37,528 nt of DNA from Bacteroidales bacterium (GTDB taxonomy: Bacteria > Bacteroidota > Bacteroidia > Bacteroidales > Muribaculaceae): the NCBI GenBank assembly GCA_014800895.1, contig JAAVFG010000056.1:1-37528 (forward strand). The letters are read 5' to 3'. The translations under genes and the position numbers were made by a program. The notes under the pieces are model-generated. The model was not told where the DNA came from. It searched no databases and saw nothing but the letters and a program-made list of their open reading frames with translations. Of the stretch, positions 7,428-15,847 are shown one piece after another (the first letter of the stretch is position 1; every line of letters begins with the position of its first letter).

Positions 7428-8414
7428 ATGAAAATTAATAAGACATATAGAAGTCTACTTGACAAATCTATTGCGAGTATGCTATCCGCAATAGAAATTT
7501 ACAATAAGCCAAACTTTCAATATCGCGAAGAAACATTTGCAATATTAGCGGTAAATGCATGGGAACTATTACTAAAAGCTATTATTCTCAAACAAAATAA
7601 GTACAAACTTCGCTCCCTCTATGTCCTTAAACCATACGTAAATAAAGCTGGAGTTAAATCTACTACAAAAAAATTCATAGAAAAAAACAGAAGTGGAAAT
7701 CCCAAAACGATTTCAATCATAGAAGCTCTTGCAATTCTTGAGAGTCAAAAGTACCTTACTTCCAATCTCTGTAGAAATATTGATGCTATTATTGAGCTTA
7801 GAGATAACTCTATTCATTTTACTAATATAGATAATATATCTCGACAAGTACAAGAATTAGGCTTTGCATGTATCAAAAACTATATCTCACTAATACGAGA
7901 AAAGGATATTGAAATAGAAATATCAAAATACAATTTTTATTTGATGCCGTTAGCATATGGAGCGTCTAATGTAGTATCTGAATCAATTTTGACGGATGAA
8001 ACTAAAAATTATCTTTCTCTCGTTAGAAGCAAGATTGCAAGTGAGGATTCTACTGATCAAAACTATGACATAGCAATCACTATTGATATTGATTTTAAGA
8101 AAGGTAATTCATTCAACTCTCTAGGCTTTACATATGATGAAAATGGTGTGAAAATAGCTCTAACTGAAGAAAATATTTGTCAACGATATCCATGGGATAA
8201 TGCAGAATTAATTAGACGATGTAAGGAACGGTACTCCGACTTTGTACAAAATAAAAATTGGAATTCTATAAGGAAAGAAATTAAAACTAAAAAGAAATTA
8301 TTCCGAGAGAGAGTTCTTGATCCCGGGAATCCAAAATCAGCGAAAAAAGGATTCTACAGCACGAATGTTTTTTCGTTATTGGATAAGCATTATACGAGGA
8401 AATCATCTAAATAA
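7428..8414 (+). CDS. DUF3644-domain protein
   Basis: This gene starts 4 nt after the DUF5131 stop, so it belongs to the tcmP operon. Residues ~10-160 match the DUF3644 pattern (SMLSAIEIYNKPNFQYREE, then AVNAWELLLKAIILK, then a helical stretch with IIELRDNSIHF, a HEPN-like RxxxxH arrangement at Arg-Asp-Asn-Ser-Ile-His). If the HEPN resemblance is real, the protein could be an RNase effector. The C-terminal half is Lys-rich and unassigned. The gene is much more AT-rich than the chromosomal genes further right, consistent with recent transfer. Confidence 0.8.
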   Translation: MKINKTYRSLLDKSIASMLSAIEIYNKPNFQYREETFAILAVNAWELLLKAIILKQNKYKLRSLYVLKPYVNKAGVKSTTKKFIEKNRSGNPKTISIIEALAILESQKYLTSNLCRNIDAIIELRDNSIHFTNIDNISRQVQELGFACIKNYISLIREKDIEIEISKYNFYLMPLAYGASNVVSESILTDETKNYLSLVRSKIASEDSTDQNYDIAITIDIDFKKGNSFNSLGFTYDENGVKIALTEENICQRYPWDNAELIRRCKERYSDFVQNKNWNSIRKEIKTKKKLFRERVLDPGNPKSAKKGFYSTNVFSLLDKHYTRKSSK

Positions 8415-8449
8415 TGAGCTACAGATTATAGAGTCTCTTTATATATGTG

Positions 8450-8717
8450 ATGGCAAAGAAATTTGAGATAAGAAATAGTACGGAGGAGTTCCTGATCTTT
8501 CAGATTGAGGGAAAGAGGATGGTGTGAAGATCGTATACCCAGATGAGACTATCTGGTGCACGCAGAAGGCTATGGCGCAGTTTTTTTATGTGAGAGTGCC
8601 GGTCATAAGCAAACACTTGAATAATATTTTTCTGAGGAAGAGCTTCAACAGGATTCAACTATTTCCAAAAAGGAAATAGCTGAGTTGATCAAATTCCGAG
8701 GATTTCTCAATAGTTGA
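8450..8717 (+). pseudogene. rhuM-like gene, decayed
   Basis: ATG 8450 opens MAKKFEIRNSTEEFLIFQIE, the N terminus of RhuM-family proteins, and hits TGA after 26 codons. The homologous sequence continues in another frame (GVKIVYPDETIWCTQKAMAQ and VISKHLNNIF), then shifts again (EEELQQDSTISKKEIAELI) and ends at TGA 8715-8717. Most of the normal ~330-residue protein is missing. At least two frameshifts and a large deletion make this a clear pseudogene. RhuM proteins are DNA-binding-like factors common in Bacteroidetes islands; no function should remain. Confidence 0.8.
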
Positions 8718-8733
8718 CAATAAAAACGAGAAT

Positions 8734-9548
8734 ATGGTCTACGAAGATTAATATCTGGAATTTGAACAGTATATACGCGCCACGGAGTCTGAACCTAAGG
8801 AGAGGGCTGATTTATGGCAAACAGCTATCGGCTTATAAAAGGTCGATGGTTTAAGCATAACATTCCTAAGAAGGAATGGGTACTTGACGGGGAAACAGTG
8901 CTTTATGGTCCATTTGAGGATCTGACGCGGACCATTGAATACGATCTTGAACAGGAACGAAATTTCCGATATAAGGGATTGACACAAGTTCAGATAATCG
9001 AACATCTCGCGCGTTTTATTTCAGGAATATGGCAGATTAATCCATTTCCTGAAGGTAACACTCGGATAACAGCCGTATTCTTGATAAAGTATCTCCGTTC
9101 AATGGGTATTCCGGCTACCAATGATATGTTTAAAGAGCATTCATGGTATTTCCGCAATGCACTTGTTAGAGCAAACTATCGTAATGCCCTTAAAGGTATT
9201 GAGCCAACTATAGAATATCTCGTTTTATTCCTCCGCAACCTCATTGTTGGGGAAAACAATGAATTGAAGAACCGCTATCTGCATATTCGTTGGAATAATG
9301 CTAAACGCCAAAATGACGTTTTGAAAACGTCAGAAGAATTATCCGCACGACTTACATTGAAAGAGATGGCTGTTATTAGGCTTATTACGACTGATCCAAA
9401 AATCTCGATTGCATCCATTACGTCTAAGACCGGACTTTCAAGTCGTACTGTTGACCGCATTATTGCCACACTGAAAGAAAAAGGCTTATTGACAAGACAA
9501 GGAGCCAAGAACAACGCAACATGGATTATGCAGCTTCCCAACGAATAA
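8734..9548 (+). pseudogene. Fic-family AMPylase gene, decayed, catalytic His lost
   Basis: ATG 8734 starts MVYED, then TAA (8749-8751), then YLEFEQYIRATES...ERADLWQTAIGL, then a second TAA (8836-8838) and KVDGL. This is the antitoxin-like N-terminal segment of Bacteroidetes Fic proteins. About 90 codons then appear to be missing, and the Fic core resumes in a different frame from NIPKKEWVLDG (about 8859). A gene caller would pick ATG 8814, giving 244 residues whose first ~14 are out-of-frame sequence. The core motif reads INPFPEGNTRITAVF, so the catalytic His of HPFxEGNxR is Asn (codon 9039-9041, AAT). A C-terminal winged helix is intact. Two stops, a deletion and the active-site change all indicate loss of AMPylation activity. 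Confidence 0.8.
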
Positions 9549-9573
9549 AGCCCATACACCTATTTTGCAACTG

Positions 9574-9595
9574 TTTCCAAAATGGAAATAGCTGA
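9574..9595 (+). repeat. Second copy of a 22-nt rhuM segment
   Basis: TTTCCAAAATGGAAATAGCTGA here matches 8662-8683 inside the rhuM pseudogene at 21 of 22 positions. It translates as part of the RhuM 'SKMEIAD' segment, so another rhuM scrap flanks the fic pseudogene. Confidence 0.55.
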
Positions 9596-9632
9596 TCTTC
9601 TATGCCTCATGTGTATATACTACTAAAATTCT

Positions 9633-11024
9633 CTATCTTCCGCGCCACGGAATACCGGCAGGATTGACTGATATCTCGATAGGCTTTTTGCCGAGGCGCA
9701 CCTCAAGATAATCACGCAGCTTCTTCATCTCCGTGGCATTGAGTGACGCTTTTGCATTTACCAAAACTATATTCAGCGTATCGCTCCACAGGGAGTCGGT
9801 GGATGATGCGAGAATAGATGCGCAGGCTATATCCCGTATATTGGGAAAAAGCACCTTTATCTCGGGCGCTATTCGGGCCGCTTCATTAGCAAATCTGCCT
9901 TGCGACGCAATCACACCTCGCAGCGAATCTATAGTGGTCTGCCTCCTCGATATCTCTGTCTGCATCATACGGTAAAATTCTTCCGAATTTCTATCGGCAT
10001 CCATATCTGCCTTTGTGAGTGAGAAACCCTGCTTTATCTGAAGGATAGTCCCGCCAAGTCCAATACTGTCAAGCTTATTCATCAAGGCAAGCTGGAGGGA
10101 GTCCTTAGGAAGAGCCTCCCCTATCAGTGTCACATCAATATAGCGCTTCCCTTTCTGAATAAACTCCTTATGGCTCAGCACCTGTGTGTTAGGAAACACC
10201 ACCTCCTTCTCCACAAAAGCGGCGGCTTTTTCTATAAATATATTGTGACCGACCATCACGACAGTGAGGTAAATACTGACCCCGACAGTTGCCGCCACTA
10301 TAGAATATGCAATGGCATGTATACGTCGGGCTCTCTTCTCGTTTTGATACACCACTTTATGGAATCCCATGAGCTTGACTCCGATCCATGTGGCGAAGAA
10401 GATGAAGATCATGTTGGTGAAGAAGAGATAAAGCGCTCCTAAGAAAAAGTGCATCTGCATAGTGGCAAGACCATAACCGGCAGTGCAGAGCGGGGGCATC
10501 AGGGAGGTGGCGATTGCCACACCGGGTAGCACCTGCCCCTTATTCTTGGATGCTATGCTCAATATTCCCGCCGCCCCGCCGAATAGCGCCACAAAGACAT
10601 CATAAATAGAGGGTGAAGTCCGGGCAAGCAACTGGCTGGCTCCGTCATACAAAGGAGAGATAGTGAAATATATGGCTGAGGCAAGCAAGGATCCGATCAC
10701 AGCGGCAGATATATTCTTCAGGCTTCTCCTCACAAGCGCTATATCCTGAATTCCTACACCGAGACCCATACCGATGATCGGTCCCATGAGAGGAGAGATA
10801 AGCATGGCGCCTATTATCACAGGGACACTATTGGTGTTAAGTCCAAGAGAAGCTATGAAGATGGCGAAAATAAGAGTAAGTAGCTGCGAGCCTTTGAAAG
10901 AGATGCCCGACCGTATACTCTCCTCCGTGTCAGCCTGAGGCTCAAGATCCTCCTTGACATTAAAATAAGATAGAAGATCCTTCCAGAATATCCCTACTTT
11001 TTGAGTGAATTTTAGGTTGCTCAT
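9633..11024 (-). CDS. DUF389 integral membrane protein
   Basis: This is a 463-residue protein of the DUF389 family. A cytoplasmic N-terminal ~40 residues is followed by about six hydrophobic segments (roughly 45-62, 66-95, 106-123, 143-159, 193-218, 238-256) and a long soluble C-terminal domain (~270-463). Family landmarks are GAMLISPLMGPIIG at 72-85 and GVAIATSLMPPLCTAGYG at 168-185, both Gly/Pro-rich as expected for re-entrant or packed membrane helices. The function of the family is not known to me; transport has been suggested from its topology. It is transcribed divergently from yaaA, with its own promoter in the intergenic space. Confidence 0.9.
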   Translation of the reverse strand: MSNLKFTQKVGIFWKDLLSYFNVKEDLEPQADTEESIRSGISFKGSQLLTLIFAIFIASLGLNTNSVPVIIGAMLISPLMGPIIGMGLGVGIQDIALVRRSLKNISAAVIGSLLASAIYFTISPLYDGASQLLARTSPSIYDVFVALFGGAAGILSIASKNKGQVLPGVAIATSLMPPLCTAGYGLATMQMHFFLGALYLFFTNMIFIFFATWIGVKLMGFHKVVYQNEKRARRIHAIAYSIVAATVGVSIYLTVVMVGHNIFIEKAAAFVEKEVVFPNTQVLSHKEFIQKGKRYIDVTLIGEALPKDSLQLALMNKLDSIGLGGTILQIKQGFSLTKADMDADRNSEEFYRMMQTEISRRQTTIDSLRGVIASQGRFANEAARIAPEIKVLFPNIRDIACASILASSTDSLWSDTLNIVLVNAKASLNATEMKKLRDYLEVRLGKKPIEISVNPAGIPWRGR

Positions 11025-11071
11025 GAAGTTTATGGATTATATTTTTAGATTTATGCATTTGCTAATTGTTA

Positions 11072-11102
11072 CAAAATTAAATAAAGCTCACAAGAATTAC
11101 AA
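11072..11102 (-). promoter_or_regulatory. Promoter of the DUF389 gene
   Basis: On the minus strand TTG (11102-11100) and TAATTTTG (11079-11072), 20 nt apart, fit the Bacteroidetes consensus; the ATG is about 48 nt downstream. Confidence 0.5.
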
Positions 11103-11149
11103 GTGTCAGGATTCATTAACTCTTTTAAGCCCTTTATAATAAAATTTAC

Positions 11150-11157
11150 TATCTTTG
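11150..11157 (+). promoter_or_regulatory. -7 element of yaaA
   Basis: TATCTTTG matches TAnnTTTG; the -33 region is poor. The yaaA start codon lies 53 nt downstream. Confidence 0.5.
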
Positions 11158-11209
11158 TCTTTGGAAAAAGAATATAGCGGTATAAGCCTTTGCATATTAA
11201 TACTTACTT

Positions 11210-11983
11210 ATGATAATATTGATAGCTGAATCCAAGACCATGACGGCGTGTGACTCACACATCTCTCATGAAGAATACGTAGCTCATACTCCTCCGGGTG
11301 AGAAGATAGCCGGGGAGATTATGAATGATGTTTCAGAAATGCCTGTCAATGAAATTTCACGCGCTGCTAAACTAAGCCTTCCTATGGCTCAGAAATGCAA
11401 ACGGCTCGCTTATGAATTTCCCAATAAGGCGTCAGGAGAGAAAGCTATCGAAGCTTATACAGGTGTTGTATTCAAAGCCTTGGATTTTAACTCCATGAAG
11501 GTTGAAGCAAAGAGTAATATATCTTCTAAAGTAAGGATTATCTCCTCTCTTTACGGTCTGCTCTCCCCTACCGACATAATCAAGGCTTACAGACTGGATT
11601 ATACCACCCCCTTCGCCCCCGACGGCAAATCTCTCATCTCCTACTGGAAGGATAAGATAACCTCCCGGCTGCTCGAAGAGCTAAGTAATGAAACAGTTCC
11701 GGTTATTATAGATCTCCTCCCGGGAGATGCCGCCAAGGGTCTTGACCGGAAAAAGATTGAAAAGAAAGCTGAGATTATTAAAATAGATTTTAAAGAGCTC
11801 ATTGATGGAGGCGCTTTCCGCACTCCCTCTTCCAATCGGCTGAAGGAATTGAGGGGTCATCTACTGCGGGAGATTGCAATACGCGGGATCTCCTCCCCTT
11901 CCCAACTCCGGCTTATGGAAACAGGGAAGCTGATTCCTATGGAAAGCGATGCCGGAAATCAAAGTTTATTCTGTTTAAAGTAG
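11210..11983 (+). CDS. yaaA: Peroxide stress protein YaaA
   Basis: At 257 residues this matches the length and landmarks of the YaaA/UPF0246 family: MIILIAESKTM at the N terminus, AIEAYTGVVFKALDF at 79-93, and ISSLYGLLSPTDIIKAYRLD at 111-130, followed by the conserved FAPDGKSLISYWKDKI. YaaA limits intracellular free iron and oxidative damage to DNA and protein during peroxide stress in E. coli, and the protein binds DNA. It is followed 57 nt later by the Smr-domain gene on the same strand, so they may share a transcript. Confidence 0.92.
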   Translation: MIILIAESKTMTACDSHISHEEYVAHTPPGEKIAGEIMNDVSEMPVNEISRAAKLSLPMAQKCKRLAYEFPNKASGEKAIEAYTGVVFKALDFNSMKVEAKSNISSKVRIISSLYGLLSPTDIIKAYRLDYTTPFAPDGKSLISYWKDKITSRLLEELSNETVPVIIDLLPGDAAKGLDRKKIEKKAEIIKIDFKELIDGGAFRTPSSNRLKELRGHLLREIAIRGISSPSQLRLMETGKLIPMESDAGNQSLFCLK

Positions 11984-12040
11984 TCTACCAAAAAGGACCG
12001 GTTTTGTTGCAATATCCGTCTTGAAGTAAAAAAATATATC

Positions 12041-12892
12041 ATGAGTTACATAATATTGAGTTTCGAGCCCCTGGACTCTCAACATCTTGCCACAAGCGAT
12101 TACGCTATATCTCTGATAAATGATACAGATTCCGATATCTTCTTCTCGTTCATTAGTGAAGAGGACAACACATCCAATCAGGGATCGCTTCTTAGTGGTG
12201 GGAGCGTGGAGGCGGGAATGTCGCTCACTCTTGAAATATCTTCTCCGGCTTTGCTTCGCCGCTGGGAGCGTTTTCTCTTCTTTGCCATAAACTCTAATTC
12301 AGGGAAAGGGAAACCGATTCAAGAGGTCAGCAAACCAATCTCCTCCCTTATTATACTTGATAACAATTTCTGGCGAAAGGAGCAATCCTATGGCAAGTCT
12401 TTTTACTCGGACAATAAATCTATCGAAATCGAACTGGCGAAAGATGGAAAAGGGATTGTAGCGGAACGCACTGATGCCCATCGTCTGAAACTTGCGATGG
12501 GTGGCGCTCCCGATGATTCTCTCCGTCAACTCACGGCGAAGTATTCATCTGATAGTATCGGCCGCCGCCGGCAGATTAAGAGAGATATCAATCCCCGCCA
12601 AGTGTTGCCTCCTATTGAAATTGATTTGCACATTGATGCACTTCTCGACTCGACAGCAGGAATGAACAATACGGATATGCTTCTTCATCAGCTTGAAACA
12701 ATCCGCAATGTCTTGAACGCACATAGCCGTCGACATGGACAAAAGATAATCTTCATTCATGGCAAAGGCGAGGGAGTACTTCGTAAGGCTCTATATGATC
12801 TTGTGAAGCGTGAGTTTAGTCGCTGCGAGCTTCAGGATGCCTCTTTTGTGAAATATGGATTCGGAGCTACAATGGTTATAATTCATCCGTAG
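12041..12892 (+). CDS. Smr-domain protein, DUF2027-type, short N terminus
   Basis: Residues 193-283 are an Smr domain: EIDLHIDALLDSTAGM (including the LDLH-like motif), a long helix, FIHGKGEGVLRKAL (HGKGEG) and a closing YGFGATMVIIHP. Residues 1-150 match the middle beta domain of Bacteroidetes DUF2027 proteins. Those proteins normally begin with a further ~80-110 residues containing a small barrel that is absent here; a TAG at 11981-11983, the yaaA stop, closes the frame upstream with no other ATG. Smr domains bind or cleave nucleic acids, often in ribosome-collision rescue or recombination; the role of this family is not fixed. It converges on the Ter operon, 40 nt away. Confidence 0.85.
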   Translation: MSYIILSFEPLDSQHLATSDYAISLINDTDSDIFFSFISEEDNTSNQGSLLSGGSVEAGMSLTLEISSPALLRRWERFLFFAINSNSGKGKPIQEVSKPISSLIILDNNFWRKEQSYGKSFYSDNKSIEIELAKDGKGIVAERTDAHRLKLAMGGAPDDSLRQLTAKYSSDSIGRRRQIKRDINPRQVLPPIEIDLHIDALLDSTAGMNNTDMLLHQLETIRNVLNAHSRRHGQKIIFIHGKGEGVLRKALYDLVKREFSRCELQDASFVKYGFGATMVIIHP

Positions 12893-12932
12893 TACTCTCC
12901 TCCATTTCCAAGGCTCTCTCCGGCAAGACGAC

Positions 12933-14330
12933 TCATATCTCCATGCATCTTCTATACAGTTTGGAAGCTCTCAATGGCACGGCAGCCTCCTCACCCAATT
13001 CCCTCACAAATACAAGGGAGGGATCAACATGGACCGTAAAGGTATCATCTTTCTCCTTTGTGATATTGTAATCATCGGGATTATAGAGACCCTTTAATTT
13101 CTTGATTGATCCTTTCAGGCAACTGAATATGGGTCGGCGGATAGAATCTATTCCAAGATCCGGAGTTTTATCCTTCTCTCCTCCGAACATCTCATAAATT
13201 ACCGCATAGCGTTCCTGTATCCTTTTCATCCTCTCCTTATACTCTTTCATTCCCGCAGCGGTTCTCGGACTTTTAAAGTTAAGTCCCTCTTTCCCCTGAC
13301 AAAGCATCAAGGCATACAATGCCCTCTCCTTTCGATGAAGACCGGCGGGGATGGCATCCAGTTCAGGGAAAAAGACCTCCTGCTTATATGGATTAAGCAG
13401 AATACTGCTCCGTTTGTCACGAGCCACAAGGAAGATATCCAGCAACTGCTTATAGAAACCATGGAAGTGAAATTGACTATCCCTCTCCTCGGAAGTATTC
13501 ACCACCAATGTGTCGCTGCTCATCATATCAGTGTAAAGGTCAGCCAACTGCTGGATTGTCGTTACCATATCCTCAGCGACCTCCAGTTTCAGATAATTGG
13601 CATACTGATCCTCCCCTACATAACTGTTGCCTATCTTTATCAGAAGCGAGGGCTTGGTATTGCGCAATTCCGTTATGCCACATTTATTGCAAAGCAGATC
13701 TTTACAGAACTCCCCTGTTGTCATATTCATCAGTGCCCGGAAATTCTTGTCTATGTTCTCATCGCTCATTGCCGGGGCTAAGAAGGAGAGGATATCCTTG
13801 AATAATTCAGGAGAAGTGCTCCGATAATGGTCTATTATCCTTGGTATATAGATGAAATGAAAACCAGCCAACTGCAGCTCCTTGAAAATTATGCGGTAAT
13901 TATCTCCAATGATACCGTTTACCTCCTCATCATATCCATTCTCAATATATAAGACAGTGGCGATATCAATATTGAATGTGGAGAGCGGCACAGATATCAC
14001 CTCTCCCTTGAAACCTTTCGAAGGATCAAGCAAAGCGATGAGGGCAATCATCAGCAATGCCTCCGATTGGGCGCAATAGCCGTCGCTCAAGGTCATAGCC
14101 TTGCAATCACCAAGAAGGTCATCACGGATTCCCTTCATATTTGAACTGCATATCACCGTGAGAGCTTCTGCAAAAGAGACTTCACGAGCTTTTACCCTGA
14201 TGGTATTATCTATATCATATTTTTCACAAAGGCCACGCCAGCATCTCATCTCTCCCGCGTCTATGATCCTGTCTGCCTTCACTATATCGGCAAATATCCT
14301 GGCTATCGCTACTTTCTCCTTCTGAAGCAT
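12933..14330 (-). CDS. TerB-like domain protein, last gene of the Ter operon
   Basis: The N-terminal ~120 residues are helical with an acidic TerB-like start (VAIARIFADIVKADRIIDAG at 7-26, then EMRCWRGLCEKYDI), as in TerB proteins that bind metal or membranes in tellurite-resistance clusters. Residues 120-465 form a mixed region I do not recognise, with a CNKCG pair near 216-220 and a C-terminal ~60 residues with beta character. There is no membrane segment. It begins 12 nt after the kinase-like gene stop and closes the operon. The TerB match is moderate; the rest of the protein is unassigned. Confidence 0.75.
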   Translation of the reverse strand: MLQKEKVAIARIFADIVKADRIIDAGEMRCWRGLCEKYDIDNTIRVKAREVSFAEALTVICSSNMKGIRDDLLGDCKAMTLSDGYCAQSEALLMIALIALLDPSKGFKGEVISVPLSTFNIDIATVLYIENGYDEEVNGIIGDNYRIIFKELQLAGFHFIYIPRIIDHYRSTSPELFKDILSFLAPAMSDENIDKNFRALMNMTTGEFCKDLLCNKCGITELRNTKPSLLIKIGNSYVGEDQYANYLKLEVAEDMVTTIQQLADLYTDMMSSDTLVVNTSEERDSQFHFHGFYKQLLDIFLVARDKRSSILLNPYKQEVFFPELDAIPAGLHRKERALYALMLCQGKEGLNFKSPRTAAGMKEYKERMKRIQERYAVIYEMFGGEKDKTPDLGIDSIRRPIFSCLKGSIKKLKGLYNPDDYNITKEKDDTFTVHVDPSLVFVRELGEEAAVPLRASKLYRRCMEI

Positions 14331-14342
14331 CTGACTTCCCTT

Positions 14343-15824
14343 TTAATTATTAACTACCTGCACCACTACCAGTCTCCCGCCGTCAGCGCCTGACAGAAGT
14401 ATCTTTCTCCCCTCCGTCAGCTCCACATATTCACCCACTTTAATCTGTTTCTTTGTAGGCTCGGTCACATCCCACATATCCGGAAGCCTGCGATTAATAA
14501 GAATCCATCTGCCGTTATGGAAATGGAAGTCGCCGACCGGTTTCTTATCCTCCGCCTTGGTGCGTTCATTAGGGGTGACAAAACGGTTGACATGCCACAT
14601 ATAGAGAGATTGCTTGTCATAGACCATCAGCCTGTAATTCTCCGGAAGAAATCTTCCGCTTGCCGGAGAATAATAGAGATTGAGCACCGGAAGCTGACCA
14701 TTATACTCTCTGCCGCAGAAAGGACATCTCGGCTTGGTGGTATTGTCAAAAACAAACCAATGAGCTTCACAGTCTGGATTGCTGCACGGCTGCATAAGGT
14801 CAGTGGTCTTTACCAAAGCCGTCTCCCATTCGTCAGCGGTCGGACGCTTTGAAGGATCATGCAAGCCGTCGATAAAAGCTCTATCGAATAATTCTTTCAG
14901 GTATGGTCCGCAGATAGTGTACGGACGTTTCTCCACATCTCCCTGCGGCAATTCAGAGGGCGCGAGATTCTTAATCTTCGGACGGTTGCTCTTATCCGTA
15001 GGATGCTCTATGAAGAGAGCCTTGGCTCCCATCGAAAGCTCCTCATCCTTGGCTGTGTCAAGGTCATTCACTTTTCCTCCGCGGAGAGGATGACGATTGA
15101 GAAGATACATATATATCAGCACGGCGAGAGCATGGCGGTCGGTCTGGATGCTCGGCAATTTCTTATCGGGGTCTCCAAGCTTGAGCGCACGGGTCTGCAA
15201 CACTTCCGGAGCGATGAAATCCGGAGTGCCGACCACATCAGGCGGATACTTACCCGGCACTACCAATCCGTCGCAGTCAATTATTGAGGCGCGGCCTGTC
15301 TCGGGATCCACAAGCACATTCTTATAAGAGAGATCGGAATGTGCCAACCCCGCGGCATGGAGTCTTCTTACCGCGCGGGCTATCTGGAGGCAGAAATGAT
15401 AGTGTGACAGCCAGGTCCCCTTCTGCTCAGGCTTTAGAAATTTATTACGAAGCTTGGCGGAGGCAAACCATTTACCCTCCTTCTCCTTCCCCTTGAACAT
15501 CCCGTCCTTGAAGAAGAAATGCTTCTGATACGCCGGGGCGACTACTCCCAACTTCCCGTTCCATTCCACAAGATGCGTGGGCCAGCAGAAGAGATTCTCC
15601 CAATACTCTCCCCCCACCTGCTCAAATATTTTCTTGCGGTAGAGTCCGACTATATTCTGAAGGCGATCCTTGGCATTGGCATCCTGAGGACTTCGGAAAA
15701 AGCCCACCACGTAACTCTTGTCGGGGGAGAAATAGACATCCTTCATCGCGCCGCTTCCGATCACCTCATCCACAAACTCTATCCGTGTGCCGTCTGTTGC
15801 AGTCAGTTTTATGATATTTGCCAT
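14343..15824 (-). CDS. Ser/Thr protein kinase-like protein with zinc ribbon (TerY-P type)
   Basis: The protein kinase fold covers residues ~1-335: glycine loop IGSGAMKDVYF at 22-32, catalytic loop AHSDLSYKNVLVD with Asp164 and Asn169, and metal-binding IIDCDG with Asp183 in place of DFG, followed by GTPDFIAPEVL. The usual beta-3 lysine is not obvious: the strand reads SYVVGFFRSP, with Gly where VAIK would place Lys. Residues ~345-375 hold a zinc ribbon (CSNPDC ... CPFC), then a beta-rich tail. With the PP2C gene upstream and VWA genes beyond, it fits the kinase of the TerY-P triad, which should phosphorylate operon partners. Substrates are unknown. Confidence 0.85.
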   Translation of the reverse strand: MANIIKLTATDGTRIEFVDEVIGSGAMKDVYFSPDKSYVVGFFRSPQDANAKDRLQNIVGLYRKKIFEQVGGEYWENLFCWPTHLVEWNGKLGVVAPAYQKHFFFKDGMFKGKEKEGKWFASAKLRNKFLKPEQKGTWLSHYHFCLQIARAVRRLHAAGLAHSDLSYKNVLVDPETGRASIIDCDGLVVPGKYPPDVVGTPDFIAPEVLQTRALKLGDPDKKLPSIQTDRHALAVLIYMYLLNRHPLRGGKVNDLDTAKDEELSMGAKALFIEHPTDKSNRPKIKNLAPSELPQGDVEKRPYTICGPYLKELFDRAFIDGLHDPSKRPTADEWETALVKTTDLMQPCSNPDCEAHWFVFDNTTKPRCPFCGREYNGQLPVLNLYYSPASGRFLPENYRLMVYDKQSLYMWHVNRFVTPNERTKAEDKKPVGDFHFHNGRWILINRRLPDMWDVTEPTKKQIKVGEYVELTEGRKILLSGADGGRLVVVQVVNN

Positions 15825-15847
15825 TTTATTATTATTGGATATGGGGA

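Noticed and set aside
8659..8679. Perfect 8-bp hairpin taken as a terminator
   Set aside because: It is part of rhuM coding sequence (the SKMEI-like segment) and has no U-tract.
13335..13801. Plus-strand ORFs opposite the TerB-like gene
   Set aside because: Antisense shadows with unnatural composition; the minus-strand gene fits the operon spacing.
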